Position numbers and translations under genes: made by a program
Source: Desulfobacteraceae bacterium UBA5616
GTDB taxonomy: Bacteria > Desulfobacterota > Desulfobacteria > Desulfobacterales > UBA5616
Length of the DNA stretch: 43,892 nucleotides
Direction: 5' to 3'
NCBI GenBank assembly: GCA_002423615.1
Contig: DIKO01000097.1
Coordinates: 1 to 43,892 of the forward strand
The notes under the pieces: model-generated
Told to the model about the DNA's origin: nothing
Databases searched by the model: none
The model's input: the letters and a program-made list of their open reading frames with translations, nothing else
Shown here: piece by piece, positions 35,451-43,822 of the stretch
Layout of the letters: the number at the start of each line of letters is the position of its first letter
How positions within the stretch are numbered: the stretch's first letter is position 1

Positions 35451-35611
35451 TGGCGACTCTCCTCGGGACCCTTTTGCGGGGATGTTCGATATGGTTAAAG
35501 TTTAATATAATTCGGTATTAAAAACAATATGCGGGGAACATTATTTTGAAGTTTTAGTTAGGGGATTTTCATGGATTGCCGGAATGACATACCCTACCGG
35601 ATATAAGACCA

Positions 35612-35647
35612 TAAAAAAAACCGGATTTTGATGTGATCCGGTTTTTA
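35612..35647 (-). terminator. Terminator of the rnf operon
   Basis: A stem of at least ten pairs centred on CCGGAT (35621-35626) and ATCCGG (35636-35641) with a nine-base loop is followed on the minus strand by eight T residues (35613-35620). It sits about 30 bp after the rnfB stop. A shorter T-run on the other side is present, so it may act in both directions. Confidence 0.85.
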
Positions 35648-35677
35648 CGTTCTATAAAATGACAAAGGATTGGGGTT

Positions 35678-36589
35678 TTATCCTCTCCAACCGGTCTGGT
35701 CCACCGTGGTTTTGAAATCAGGCTTGACCAGGTCGGGAAGGTCTTCACTTTTCACGGCTTCCATATCTTCCGGGGACGGTTTCCCGATGAACACGAGCCC
35801 CTTCCTCGGGCATTTTTCAACAGCCTTGACCAGCCCTTCCATACCATCGGATGAATACAGGTCATAATCCAGAACGGCAAGATTGTCCTGAATGGTGATG
35901 AGAGATGAGGCTTTGGTGCAGGCCTTGCAACCGATGCAACCCACGGTGCAGACATCTTTGACGTCCTTTCCCGAATCCTTGTTGGAGCAGGTGACCGCCA
36001 GTATCCGCTCGGCCTTGAAGGGAACCATGGAAATTATATTTCTCGGGCAGGCTTTGGTGCAGGCGGCACAGCCCACGCATTTTTCATAGTTCACCACGGC
36101 CAGCCCCTCAACGACATGAATTGCGTCATAGTCACAGGCATTTTCACAGTCGCCGAATCCCAGACATCCATAGGTGCATCCCTGAATATCCGAAACCAGG
36201 TTGGCTGCGCGGCATCTTTTTTCGCCTTTGTAGTCGCTTTTTTTCAATCGGTCTTCATACGTGGCAGAACAGTGCACAACGGGGCGATAGGGAAACCGGG
36301 CCTCCACCTCGACCCCCATGATTTCGGCCAGGGCCTTGGCGCAATTTTCTCCGCCTACGACGCATTTGCTGACAGATTCAGCGTTCAGGCCAACGGCCTC
36401 GGCATACTCGTAGCATCCCACGTAACCGCAGCCGCCGCAATTCGCACCGGGCAGCGCGTCCATAACGGCTTCCACCGTGGGATCCGTTTCCACATAAAAT
36501 GTCTTGTTCGCCCATCCCAGCACATAAGAAAATATTACCGCCATCGTTAACAGGGTTCCTGCGGAAAGTCCTATGGTCACCCAATTCAT
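35678..36589 (-). CDS. rnfB: Rnf complex subunit RnfB (iron-sulfur protein)
   Basis: RnfB accepts electrons from ferredoxin at the cytoplasmic face of the Rnf complex. Residues 5-25 form an N-terminal membrane anchor, followed by the Fe-S domain GANCGGCGYVGCYEYAEA (C51, C54, C59), and a C-terminal set of ferredoxin-like clusters (CTYGCLGFGDCENAC, CVGCAACTKACP, CTVGCIGCKAC). At 303 residues it is of the longer, multi-cluster type. It is the last gene of the rnf operon, 88 bp after rnfA, with its own GAGGT ribosome site four bases before the ATG. Confidence 0.95.
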   Translation of the reverse strand: MNWVTIGLSAGTLLTMAVIFSYVLGWANKTFYVETDPTVEAVMDALPGANCGGCGYVGCYEYAEAVGLNAESVSKCVVGGENCAKALAEIMGVEVEARFPYRPVVHCSATYEDRLKKSDYKGEKRCRAANLVSDIQGCTYGCLGFGDCENACDYDAIHVVEGLAVVNYEKCVGCAACTKACPRNIISMVPFKAERILAVTCSNKDSGKDVKDVCTVGCIGCKACTKASSLITIQDNLAVLDYDLYSSDGMEGLVKAVEKCPRKGLVFIGKPSPEDMEAVKSEDLPDLVKPDFKTTVDQTGWRG

Positions 36590-36677
36590 TGAAACCTCAT
36601 TTACGCCGTTCTGACCTTGAAAGTTATCACTGAAACAGGAGGCCGATATTACCGCCCCCCTGCCGTCCTTTTTCCTT

Positions 36678-37421
36678 TTATTGCGCCGTGTTCTGGGGCG
36701 CTTTCATCTCAATTGAAGGTGCGGGCGTCATCGCTTTTTTCAAACCCGAATCCACACCGGTGAATCCCATGAAGGCCATTGCCAGAATCCCCCCGGTGAT
36801 CAGGGTGATGGCCGCTCCCTTAAAAGGTTTGGGGATATCGCACAGCTCCAACTCTTCACGAATTCCCGCCATAATGCTGATGGCGATGGTAAACCCAACT
36901 CCTCCAAAGACGGCGAGGGTCAGGGATCTGCCCAAATCCCAGGCGTCCGCGGGATCATCCACGCCCACGATATTGCTCATGATTTTCAGGCACGCGAACA
37001 ATATGGCACAGTTGGTGGTAATCAGGGGAAGAAAAACCCCGAAAGATTTGTAAAGCAGGGGAAAGAATTTTCTCACATACATTTCCACAAACTGAACTGA
37101 GGATGCAATCGCGAAGATATAAACGATATAGCTCAATATGGTTAAATCGATTTTGGCCGCAGATTCGGAGGAAACAAAAAATCCGGCGACCCAGGCGGAC
37201 AGGGGTGCCCCCGGCATCAGAACGAAGGTGGTAATTGTCCAACTCATTATGGCCGCGATGGAGATGACAAAAGTCACGGCGCAGCCCATGCCGAATGCCA
37301 TCTCCACCTTCCGGGATACGCCGATAAAAGGGCATATTCCCACAAAATAATACAGAACAAAATTATTGATCAGGGCAGCACTCAGGGCTATCAGTACGAT
37401 GTCAATCAAATAACTCATCAT
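36678..37421 (-). CDS. rnfA: Rnf complex subunit RnfA (membrane)
   Basis: RnfA is a six-helix integral membrane subunit related to RnfE and to NqrE; the pair holds a shared iron-sulfur centre in the membrane. NNFVLYYFVGICPFIGVS near residue 20 and PLITTNCAILFACL in the middle carry the conserved Cys of this family. At 247 residues it has a C-terminal tail (about 45 residues) beyond the usual length. The start overlaps the rnfE stop (ATGA). Two adjacent ATG codons are possible starts; the first is used. Confidence 0.96.
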   Translation of the reverse strand: MMSYLIDIVLIALSAALINNFVLYYFVGICPFIGVSRKVEMAFGMGCAVTFVISIAAIMSWTITTFVLMPGAPLSAWVAGFFVSSESAAKIDLTILSYIVYIFAIASSVQFVEMYVRKFFPLLYKSFGVFLPLITTNCAILFACLKIMSNIVGVDDPADAWDLGRSLTLAVFGGVGFTIAISIMAGIREELELCDIPKPFKGAAITLITGGILAMAFMGFTGVDSGLKKAMTPAPSIEMKAPQNTAQ

Positions 37422-38050
37422 AAGCTCCCCTTAACCTGTTTTTTGGCAGCATACCGTGAAGTCATCCAGTTAACCCAGCCCAACAGCAGCCCAAAGGTCA
37501 GAAATGCTCCGGGAGGAAGGACCATGATCACCCAGTCCGGCCATGCCGTGGGTAACACCCGGATTTCGAAAAACATACCGGTTCCCAGAATTTCCCTGAC
37601 AGCGGCAACGCTGGACAGGGCCAGTCCATATCCGATGGATTGCCCCAAGGCGTCCGAGGCTGCTGTGATCACCGGCTGCTTGGAAGCGCAGACCTCGCAC
37701 CGGCAAATAATGATGCAGTTGACGATGATCAGCGGAATATAGGGCCCAAGCGTCTTGCTCATCTCGTACATGTAAGCGGCCAGGAACCGATCCGCAATGG
37801 TCACAAAGGTGGCGATAGTGAGGGTGAAGATGACGATCCTCAGATGGGGTTTCAACAAATTCCGGATCAGACTGATCATCACATTGGCGCACAGCAGCAC
37901 AAAGCCTACGGCGCAAGCCATGGTGATGGCGGCCTTCATCCCGTTGGTGACGGCCAGGGTGGGGCAAAGGCCCAGCAACTGCCGATATACGGGGTTCTCG
38001 GGCAGAATGCCCTGAATAAATCTTTCCATGCTTGTCGGTTGATCTGCCAT
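37418..38050 (-). CDS. rnfE: Rnf complex subunit RnfE (membrane)
   Basis: RnfE is the second member of the RnfA/E pair, with six membrane helices. NPVYRQLLGLCPTLAVTNG holds the first conserved Cys, and PLIIVNCIIICRCEVCASKQP the second region. Length (210) is normal. AAAGGA precedes the ATG. Its end overlaps the rnfA start by four bases, so the two membrane halves are translationally coupled. Confidence 0.96.
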   Translation of the reverse strand: MADQPTSMERFIQGILPENPVYRQLLGLCPTLAVTNGMKAAITMACAVGFVLLCANVMISLIRNLLKPHLRIVIFTLTIATFVTIADRFLAAYMYEMSKTLGPYIPLIIVNCIIICRCEVCASKQPVITAASDALGQSIGYGLALSSVAAVREILGTGMFFEIRVLPTAWPDWVIMVLPPGAFLTFGLLLGWVNWMTSRYAAKKQVKGSL

Positions 38051-38062
38051 TTTGATGATCCT

Positions 38063-38683
38063 TTATTCAAGAGGCCTGGTCTGACCGGATAATGGTTTTT
38101 TAAGGTCTTTCACCGCTGAATTGATGATTTCCGTAACACTTCGGGATGAAATCGTGGCGCCCGTGATGGCGTTGATTTCATAGGGCGTTTCGGCACCGGT
38201 TTTAACCACCTCCAGAGGACTTTGAATAGACTTTTCGATAAACTGTCCCCGCCATTCCGGAGTCACGATCTTGTTGCCCAGGCCCGGGGTCTCTTTCTGC
38301 TCCAGAATGAAAAGACCCGTGATCTTGTTTAAACCGGGGTCCAGGCCCAACAGGAGTTCGATTTTATCCGCATATCCCTGGCCGACGGCTTTGGCCACCC
38401 AGCCCGCGGGTTTTCCGTTTACGGAGGCTTCATACACGCTGTAGAAAACTTTTTTCCCCTGCCGGTCCACATTCACCGACCGGGATACGATATCCAAGGA
38501 TTCCCCGTTTGCGGACGATGGGCCCAGCAACTCGGGTACTTTCTGCCGGGTTTCATTGATTTTGTTGGCCTCAATGGCGGGCCCCAGGGTCATTTGCACT
38601 CCCGATAAAGCGCCCCCGAATAAAACCGCGAGCAGGAGAACCAGCCATGCCTGAACAATCTTATTGTCTTTCAGACCTTCCAT
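38063..38683 (-). CDS. rnfG: Rnf complex subunit RnfG (FMN-binding)
   Basis: RnfG has one N-terminal membrane helix (residues 9-30) and an extracytoplasmic FMN domain. The covalent FMN attachment motif is TGATIS (174-179), with the flavin expected on Thr177. EQKETPGLGNKI is a family motif. The open frame continues upstream to 38941, but that part lies inside rnfD and does not look like protein of this family; the ATG at 38683, five bases after the rnfD stop and behind GGAGGT, is the start (206 residues). Confidence 0.94.
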   Translation of the reverse strand: MEGLKDNKIVQAWLVLLLAVLFGGALSGVQMTLGPAIEANKINETRQKVPELLGPSSANGESLDIVSRSVNVDRQGKKVFYSVYEASVNGKPAGWVAKAVGQGYADKIELLLGLDPGLNKITGLFILEQKETPGLGNKIVTPEWRGQFIEKSIQSPLEVVKTGAETPYEINAITGATISSRSVTEIINSAVKDLKKPLSGQTRPLE

Positions 38684-38688
38684 ATAGC

Positions 38689-39681
38689 TTATACACCTCC
38701 GAAGGGTACGGGAATTGTCCTTTGGTTGATCAACGGCGTCACCGCATTCATTATCAGCACCGCGAACATGAGCCCCTCCGGATACCCTGAAAACAGGCGC
38801 AGCACCATTACCAGTGCCCCCACGCCGATGCCGAAAATCCACTTGCCCTTGACCGTCACGGGGCTGGTAACAGGATCGGTGGCAATAAAAAATGCCCCGA
38901 ACAGCAGGGCTCCTCCGAATAGATGATGGAATACCGTCCATCCGGTTTCCGGCGAAACCAGATTATCAATACCACCGATCACCAACACGGCCAGAACGAC
39001 CCCGGCAGGAATTTCCCAGGAAGCCGTTCGCCTGATGCACAGGTACAATCCGCCGAGGATACAGCTAAAGGCGCTGACCTCCCCCAGAGAGCCGTTGGTA
39101 AGTCCCCAGAGCAGGCTGGGAAGGCTTGCAACCACGCTGCTTTGTTTAAATGCATCCATGGGGGTTGCCTGGGTGATGATGTCCACCAGGGAACCGGCCC
39201 TTTCGTATCCCGAAGCGGCCATGGTGCCGGCAAATGCGATCATGACAAACGCCCGGCCCACCATCGCGGGGTTGAAAATGTTCATGCCAAGCCCTCCGAA
39301 AACGATCTTGCCGATGCCGATGGCGACAAAGGAGGCGATCACCCCGACATACCAGGGCGCCGTTCCCGGGAGGGACATGGCCAGAATGACCGCCGTGACC
39401 AATGCCGAAAAATCCATGAGGCTCATCGGCTTGTTCCGGATTTTCACAAACAGGGCCTCCGCAGCCAGACAACTGATCAGGCATATGCCGATCTGTTTGG
39501 CGGCATATCCTCTGAATACATAAAGGGACATCAGAACAACGGGCAGAAGGCTGATCAGGACATCCAGCATCATTCTCCTCGTCGTCACTGCGCTGTTGGA
39601 TAAATGAGGCGAAGGGGCCACATTGAGAAGTGCTGCCCCGCTCCCGGCTGTTTCAACTGAATTGTATTTTAAGTCCGACAT
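38689..39681 (-). CDS. rnfD: Rnf complex subunit RnfD (FMN-binding membrane)
   Basis: RnfD is a multi-helix membrane protein with covalently bound FMN. The attachment site is QATPMD with Thr173. SPHLSNSAVTTRRMM at the N-terminus and GGLGMNIFNPAMVGRAF, plus ATDPVTSPVT near the end, are family hallmarks. Length (330) is normal. It lies between rnfC and rnfG in the order C-D-G-E-A-B. Confidence 0.95.
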   Translation of the reverse strand: MSDLKYNSVETAGSGAALLNVAPSPHLSNSAVTTRRMMLDVLISLLPVVLMSLYVFRGYAAKQIGICLISCLAAEALFVKIRNKPMSLMDFSALVTAVILAMSLPGTAPWYVGVIASFVAIGIGKIVFGGLGMNIFNPAMVGRAFVMIAFAGTMAASGYERAGSLVDIITQATPMDAFKQSSVVASLPSLLWGLTNGSLGEVSAFSCILGGLYLCIRRTASWEIPAGVVLAVLVIGGIDNLVSPETGWTVFHHLFGGALLFGAFFIATDPVTSPVTVKGKWIFGIGVGALVMVLRLFSGYPEGLMFAVLIMNAVTPLINQRTIPVPFGGV

Positions 39682-39695
39682 GATGATTCAACGCT

Positions 39696-41054
39696 TTATT
39701 TGTTTGAGGTGACCATTGCTTTTCCCATGCGGATTAATTGCACCAGGGGAATATTGGCGGGGCATATATATGCGCAACTCCCGCATTCGAAACAGGCCAT
39801 GATATGGTAACGCCTTGCAAGACTCACATCGTTATATTTGGCTGCCAGGGCGCATTTGGTAGGTACCAGATTCATGGGGCAGACGTCCGCGCACCTTCCA
39901 CACCGGATGCAGGAGGTTTCGGATTCCCTTTTGAGGTCCGACTCGGTAAGAACGGTAAGACCACTGGTTCCCTTGGTTACCGGGGTTCCCGGGTTGGTAA
40001 AGGAAAAGCCCATCATGGGACCCCCTGAAATCAGTCTCGCCGCATCATCGGTCAAGCCGCCGCAGAAGCTGATCAGCTCTCCGTAACTGGTGCCGATGGG
40101 AGCGAGAACGTTTTTAGGGGTTCTAATCCCCGCCCCGGTAACGCATATTACCCTGTGGGTCAGGGGCATTTTCCGGAACACGGCCCGTGCAACCGCCGCC
40201 GCCGTCCCGACATTCATCACCACTACGCCCACATTCAGGGGCAATGATCCCACCGGCACTTCGCGATTGAGAATCGCCTTGATAAGTTGTTTTTCACTTC
40301 CCTGGGGATACTTTGTCTTCACGACCGCTATACTGATATCCGTCCCCCGGACCGCCTCCCGTAAGGATTGAACAGCCAGGGGTTTATTGTCCTCAACACC
40401 GATAAAAATTTTTTGGGCTCCCGTGGCCCGTGCCGCCAAAAGTGCTCCGGAGATGACGGGTTCAGGGTGTTCCACCATCAACCGGTAATCGCAAGTTAGA
40501 TAGGGCTCACATTCACAACCATTGATCAGCACCGTATCAACGACGTTTTTTTCATTGGGCGCCAGCTTTACATGAGTTGGAAAAGCAGCCCCCCCGAGAC
40601 CGACGATTCCGGCATTCAAAACGGCGTCCAGGATTTCCTGAGGTCTCTGTGTATCCACTTTTTCTTTAGACCAGTCGCCCCCCAGTATTTCCTGGAGCAT
40701 GGCTTCCCCTTCTTTTTGCGCTCCTGCGGCCTGAATGACAATGGCGGGAAGATGACGACCATTGGGAAGGGTTGTTACGGCGTTTTTCTGAACGACGCCG
40801 GCGATGGGCGAGTAAATCGAAGCGCTGATAAACCCTTTTCCTTTGGCGACCTCCTCACCGAAGGCAACCTCCTGCTTAGGTTTTACAACGGCTTCACAAG
40901 GTGCGCCGATATGCTGGATTAACGGCAGTACGACCTTTTCAGGCGTCGGCATCGTTTCGATGACTGCTTCCGAAGCAAAATGCTTTCTTTCCGGTGGATG
41001 CACACCGCGCTCAAATGTATTCCTTCCGGAGGCCTTCTTAAGTGCAAGCCCCAT
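39696..41054 (-). CDS. rnfC: Rnf complex subunit RnfC (NADH/FMN/iron-sulfur)
   Basis: RnfC is the peripheral subunit that exchanges electrons with NAD(H). It has the N-terminal GVHPPERK motif, GIVGLGGAAFPTHVKL for nucleotide binding, NGCECEPYLTCDY for the flavin site, and two C-terminal 4Fe-4S motifs (C382, C385, C388, C392 and C421, C424, C427, C431). The ATG at 41054 is chosen because AAGGAG (41060-41065) lies five bases before it; a TTG at 41072 would add six residues. It is the first gene of the operon, about 75 bases after the predicted transcription start. Confidence 0.96.
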   Translation of the reverse strand: MGLALKKASGRNTFERGVHPPERKHFASEAVIETMPTPEKVVLPLIQHIGAPCEAVVKPKQEVAFGEEVAKGKGFISASIYSPIAGVVQKNAVTTLPNGRHLPAIVIQAAGAQKEGEAMLQEILGGDWSKEKVDTQRPQEILDAVLNAGIVGLGGAAFPTHVKLAPNEKNVVDTVLINGCECEPYLTCDYRLMVEHPEPVISGALLAARATGAQKIFIGVEDNKPLAVQSLREAVRGTDISIAVVKTKYPQGSEKQLIKAILNREVPVGSLPLNVGVVVMNVGTAAAVARAVFRKMPLTHRVICVTGAGIRTPKNVLAPIGTSYGELISFCGGLTDDAARLISGGPMMGFSFTNPGTPVTKGTSGLTVLTESDLKRESETSCIRCGRCADVCPMNLVPTKCALAAKYNDVSLARRYHIMACFECGSCAYICPANIPLVQLIRMGKAMVTSNK

Positions 41055-41134
41055 GTTTTCTCCTTGCAACACCCTTAAAATAAGTTCTTTTTAAACCGAA
41101 ATATTTATTGAAATCTTTTTTGGAAAATTTTGCG

Positions 41135-41162
41135 ATTATAATAAAATCAATTTCAGTGTCAA
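41135..41162 (-). promoter_or_regulatory. Consensus promoter of the rnf operon
   Basis: On the minus strand a perfect TTGACA (41157-41162) and perfect TATAAT (41135-41140) are separated by 16 bases. The start would be near 41128, giving a leader of about 75 bases before rnfC. The 286-bp region 41055-41340 also has to hold the start of the divergent stress-protein transcript, for which no clear promoter was seen. Confidence 0.85.
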
Positions 41163-41340
41163 TAAAAATTCTATCGTTTAATTTCTTTATGAAACCTATC
41201 AAAGACGGCTCTAAGATCATTTTCAAAGAGATTTTTTCCCGAATTGATCCTCTTGAATTGCCGAAAATTTTCTGTTAGCCTGAAAGCGGCTTTATGCTGA
41301 GAGAGAGTAAGCAACACTCATAAGGAAAGGATTTTACGCC

Positions 41341-42228
41341 TTGGCAGATGAACAAAAACAAAAGATTTTAATTGCGGTGGATGGGTCCGAACAGTCGCTG
41401 AACGCCGTGCGATATGTGGCCTGCATCATGGACCCCATCAGTACCATTGCGGTTCTTTTCAATGTTGAAAACGAAATGCCCCAGTGGGTCAAGGAAATGG
41501 GGGATGATTCCTATAACCGTATGAAAACCGCTTCCATCAAGCAGTGGTCGCTGAGCCGGAAAAAAGTCATCAAAGGGTTCTTTGATGAAGCACATGCCAT
41601 CCTTGTGAATGCGGGTTTCCCCGAAGACAATATCAGACCGGTCATCCGGGCAAAGCAGGTCAGCATTGCCGCGGATATCCTGGATGAATCCAAGGAAGGG
41701 TATTCGGCGGTCGTTATGGGAAGAAGGGGCATCAGCAAGCTGAAAGATCTGCTCTTTGACAGTTTTGCCCAGAATCTGATCGGCAAAATAAAAGACATTC
41801 CCCTGATTATCGTGGGCGGAAAGGAGTTTTCAAGAAGCATCATGATCGCCTACGACCCGGCCGTATGGTCCAAGAGGAACGTGAACTGCGTGGGGTCGCT
41901 GCTAAAATCGAGTTCCTGCAATTTTCATATCTGTCATGCCGTCGCTTCAAAGGAAATCGAGCGGGAAAGAATTGAGCGGTCCATGGAAGAAGCCCGGAAT
42001 CTGCTTCATCGATTCGGGAAACCGGATACCTGCATCTCCAGCAAGGTTATCCCGATCGAAAGGGGCGCCGCCATCGATATCGTTGAAGCGGCCTTGGATC
42101 ATAATTGTGATACCATTGTTGTGGGCAGGCGGGGTCTTTTATCCTTTTACGAGGAACAGATTGTGGGACGTTTCACTGAAAAAATCCTGAAAAAAGCAAC
42201 CCAGATGGCAGTGTGGATTTTAGCCTGA
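41341..42228 (+). CDS. Tandem universal stress protein (UspA family)
   Basis: Two UspA domains lie in one 295-residue chain. The first has the ATP-loop start ILIAVDGSEQS (residues 9-19) and VVMGRRGISKLKDLLFDS; the second begins with SIMIAYDP and ends with VVGRRGLLSFYEEQIVG. The glycine patterns at both ends only partly match the ATP-binding GxxG...GS consensus (the first ends FDS), so nucleotide binding is uncertain. The start is TTG behind AAGGAAAGG. It diverges from the rnf operon and converges on an Lrp-type regulator. A role under stress or starvation is family knowledge, not seen here. Confidence 0.88.
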   Translation: MADEQKQKILIAVDGSEQSLNAVRYVACIMDPISTIAVLFNVENEMPQWVKEMGDDSYNRMKTASIKQWSLSRKKVIKGFFDEAHAILVNAGFPEDNIRPVIRAKQVSIAADILDESKEGYSAVVMGRRGISKLKDLLFDSFAQNLIGKIKDIPLIIVGGKEFSRSIMIAYDPAVWSKRNVNCVGSLLKSSSCNFHICHAVASKEIERERIERSMEEARNLLHRFGKPDTCISSKVIPIERGAAIDIVEAALDHNCDTIVVGRRGLLSFYEEQIVGRFTEKILKKATQMAVWILA

Positions 42229-42247
42229 CCCCGTCAAGCCGGGAGCG

Positions 42248-42280
42248 AGGCATTTGCTTAACGGCATTTTTCAAATGCCT
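42248..42280. other. Alternative hairpins between the stress protein and Lrp genes
   Basis: AGGCATTTG (42248-42256) can pair with CAAATGCCT (42272-42280); alternatively GGCATTT (42263-42269) pairs with AAATGCC (42273-42279) around a three-base loop. The two stems share the right arm, so only one can form. The right arm includes the last codons and stop of the Lrp-type gene. No long T-tract follows, so its use as a terminator is uncertain. Confidence 0.45.
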
Positions 42281-42777
42281 GAGATGTTCAATGGGGTTCC
42301 GAAGTCATAGCATCGTTTTTCATATTTTATGATAATGGAGACTTCTGTCCGGACGACCCCGTCGATTGCGCTGATTTTATTAAATATCAGATCATTCAGG
42401 TCATCACGGTTTTTAACGATGAACTCGGCGTTGATGTTGGTCTCGCCCGTGGTCATGACGATGTACCACAGTTCCTTTAATTTTTTCAGTTCTTCAACCA
42501 CTTCGCCGATTTTTTTCATCTCTGCATGGATGTATAAATCTCCGGTGACCTCAAATCCCAGTTTGAACGGATTGCCCACGGCAACCACCTGTATGTAGCC
42601 TTCTTCGATCAGGCGCTTTATCCGGTTCCTGACCGTGGTCTCGGACACCCCCAGGGTCCTCCCGATTTCGATATTCGGCAGCCGCCCGTCTTTCTGAAGC
42701 AGTGCAATGATGTGGGCGTCCAACCGGTCAATTTGTCTTTTTTTGGAGATACTTTCCATCAATTCATTCTGTTGCAT
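42271..42777 (-). CDS. Lrp/AsnC-family transcriptional regulator
   Basis: This 168-residue protein has the Lrp helix-turn-helix (RLDAHIIALLQKDGRLPNIEIG, then LGVSETTVRNRIKRL, about residues 18-58) and a C-terminal RAM-type ligand domain (about 75-150, with IVMTTGETNINAEFIV). Such proteins sense amino acids or related small molecules. A 12-residue N-terminal extension precedes the usual start. It is divergent from panB across a 240-bp T-rich gap with a dyad near the panB start site, so control of panB or of itself is possible. Confidence 0.9.
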   Translation of the reverse strand: MQQNELMESISKKRQIDRLDAHIIALLQKDGRLPNIEIGRTLGVSETTVRNRIKRLIEEGYIQVVAVGNPFKLGFEVTGDLYIHAEMKKIGEVVEELKKLKELWYIVMTTGETNINAEFIVKNRDDLNDLIFNKISAIDGVVRTEVSIIIKYEKRCYDFGTPLNISGI

Positions 42778-42937
42778 AAAAATTCCTTTTCAGCCTGTCG
42801 TTCATCACCCATGGAAAAGCAGTTCATTCAGACCAAAATATTCCTGGCTATAAATTAACATTTTTCGATCTTTTTTTTTAATTATATTTGTATTTCGTTT
42901 TATTTTCAATATTTTTTTTGTTTTTCGTTTTTGCATG

Positions 42938-42965
42938 TTGACTTTTCTTTTTTTTCCGCTATAAT
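42938..42965 (+). promoter_or_regulatory. Promoter of panB
   Basis: TTGACT (42938-42943) and a perfect TATAAT (42960-42965) are separated by 16 bases. Long T-runs lie directly upstream (about 42855-42935) and in the spacer, which may act as an UP element or bent DNA. Confidence 0.75.
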
Positions 42966-42970
42966 CAGAC

Positions 42971-42989
42971 CGATTTGAAATTCAAACCG
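42971..42989. promoter_or_regulatory. Dyad at the panB transcription start, possible operator
   Basis: CG-A-TTTGAA-A-TTCAAA-C-CG is a 19-bp dyad centred at 42980 with a single mismatched pair. It covers the expected panB start (near 42972), where a bound protein would block transcription. The divergent Lrp-type regulator is the obvious candidate, but the site was not compared with known ones. Confidence 0.5.
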
Positions 42990-43017
42990 CAATCCATCGT
43001 CTGAAGGAGGAATTACC

Positions 43018-43806
43018 ATGAACAAACCCGTAACCATACCTGAACTCTATCGAATGAAACAAACCGGAGAGAAAATTTCCGCCCTTACGGCATATGATTA
43101 TCCTTTCGCCAAAATCGTAGATGAAGCGGGGATCGACATCATTCTGGTGGGAGACTCCGTGGGGAACGTAGTTCAGGGCGAAGCAAGCACCCTGCCCGTG
43201 ACCATGGATGAAATGATCTATCACACGCGAATCGTTTCAAAGGGTGTTAAGCGGGCTTTGGTTGTCGGCGACATGCCTTTTTTATCTTATCAGGCGGGGA
43301 AGGATAAGGCGATTTCCAACGCCGGCCGATTTCTGAAAGAAACCGGTGCCGCTGCCGTTAAACTCGAGGGGGGCGCGAGCGTAAGCCATATCATCAAAGC
43401 CATATCAGAAGCATCCATACCTGTTCAGGCCCATATCGGACTGACCCCTCAATCCGTGCATCAAATGGGCGGTTACAAAGTTCAGCGGGATGAAGACCGC
43501 CTTCTGGCGGACGCCCTGGAAGTGGAAAAGGCAGGCGCTTTTTCCGTGGTTCTGGAAGGAATTCCGTCCGATATTGCGAAAAAAATAACGCAGGCCCTAA
43601 GCATTCCCACCATCGGCATCGGCGCCGGTCCGGACTGCGACGGCCAGATTCTGGTTCTCCACGATCTTCTCGGACTGCACGACCGGCATCTGGCAAAATT
43701 CGTAAAGCAATTTGCGAACCTCAGAGAAACCGCCAGGAAGGGCATTGAGTCCTACATTTCCGAAATCCGGTCCGGTGATTTTCCGGGGAAAGAGCATTCC
43801 TACTGA
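43018..43806 (+). CDS. panB: 3-methyl-2-oxobutanoate hydroxymethyltransferase
   Basis: PanB makes ketopantoate from 2-oxoisovalerate and methylenetetrahydrofolate, the first committed step to pantothenate and CoA. At 262 residues it is complete. Metal ligands D46 (VGDSVGN) and D85 (GDMPFLSY), K115 (KLEGG) and the catalytic E180 (VVLEGIPS) are present. AAGGAGG lies seven bases before the ATG. panC and panD are not in the window; about 86 bases remain after the stop with no further gene start that I can support. Confidence 0.97.
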   Translation: MNKPVTIPELYRMKQTGEKISALTAYDYPFAKIVDEAGIDIILVGDSVGNVVQGEASTLPVTMDEMIYHTRIVSKGVKRALVVGDMPFLSYQAGKDKAISNAGRFLKETGAAAVKLEGGASVSHIIKAISEASIPVQAHIGLTPQSVHQMGGYKVQRDEDRLLADALEVEKAGAFSVVLEGIPSDIAKKITQALSIPTIGIGAGPDCDGQILVLHDLLGLHDRHLAKFVKQFANLRETARKGIESYISEIRSGDFPGKEHSY

Positions 43807-43808
43807 CT

Positions 43809-43822
43809 TATTTCATGAAATA
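43809..43822. repeat. 14-bp perfect palindrome after panB
   Basis: TATTTCATGAAATA starts two bases after the panB stop. It is too short and loopless for a terminator and could be an operator of a following gene outside the window, or chance. Confidence 0.35.

Noticed and set aside
35451..35611. Promoter for the dikinase-GAPDH operon
   Set aside because: TATATT and TTGTTT are present on the minus strand near 35500-35540, but their spacing is only about 14 bases, so no site is claimed.
38684..38941. 86-residue N-terminal extension of rnfG
   Set aside because: It lies in the rnfD coding region in another frame and has no RnfG character; a start with ribosome site exists at 38683.
41038..41226. 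62-residue minus-strand frame upstream of rnfC
   Set aside because: It overlaps the rnfC start and covers the consensus promoter and leader; no family resemblance.
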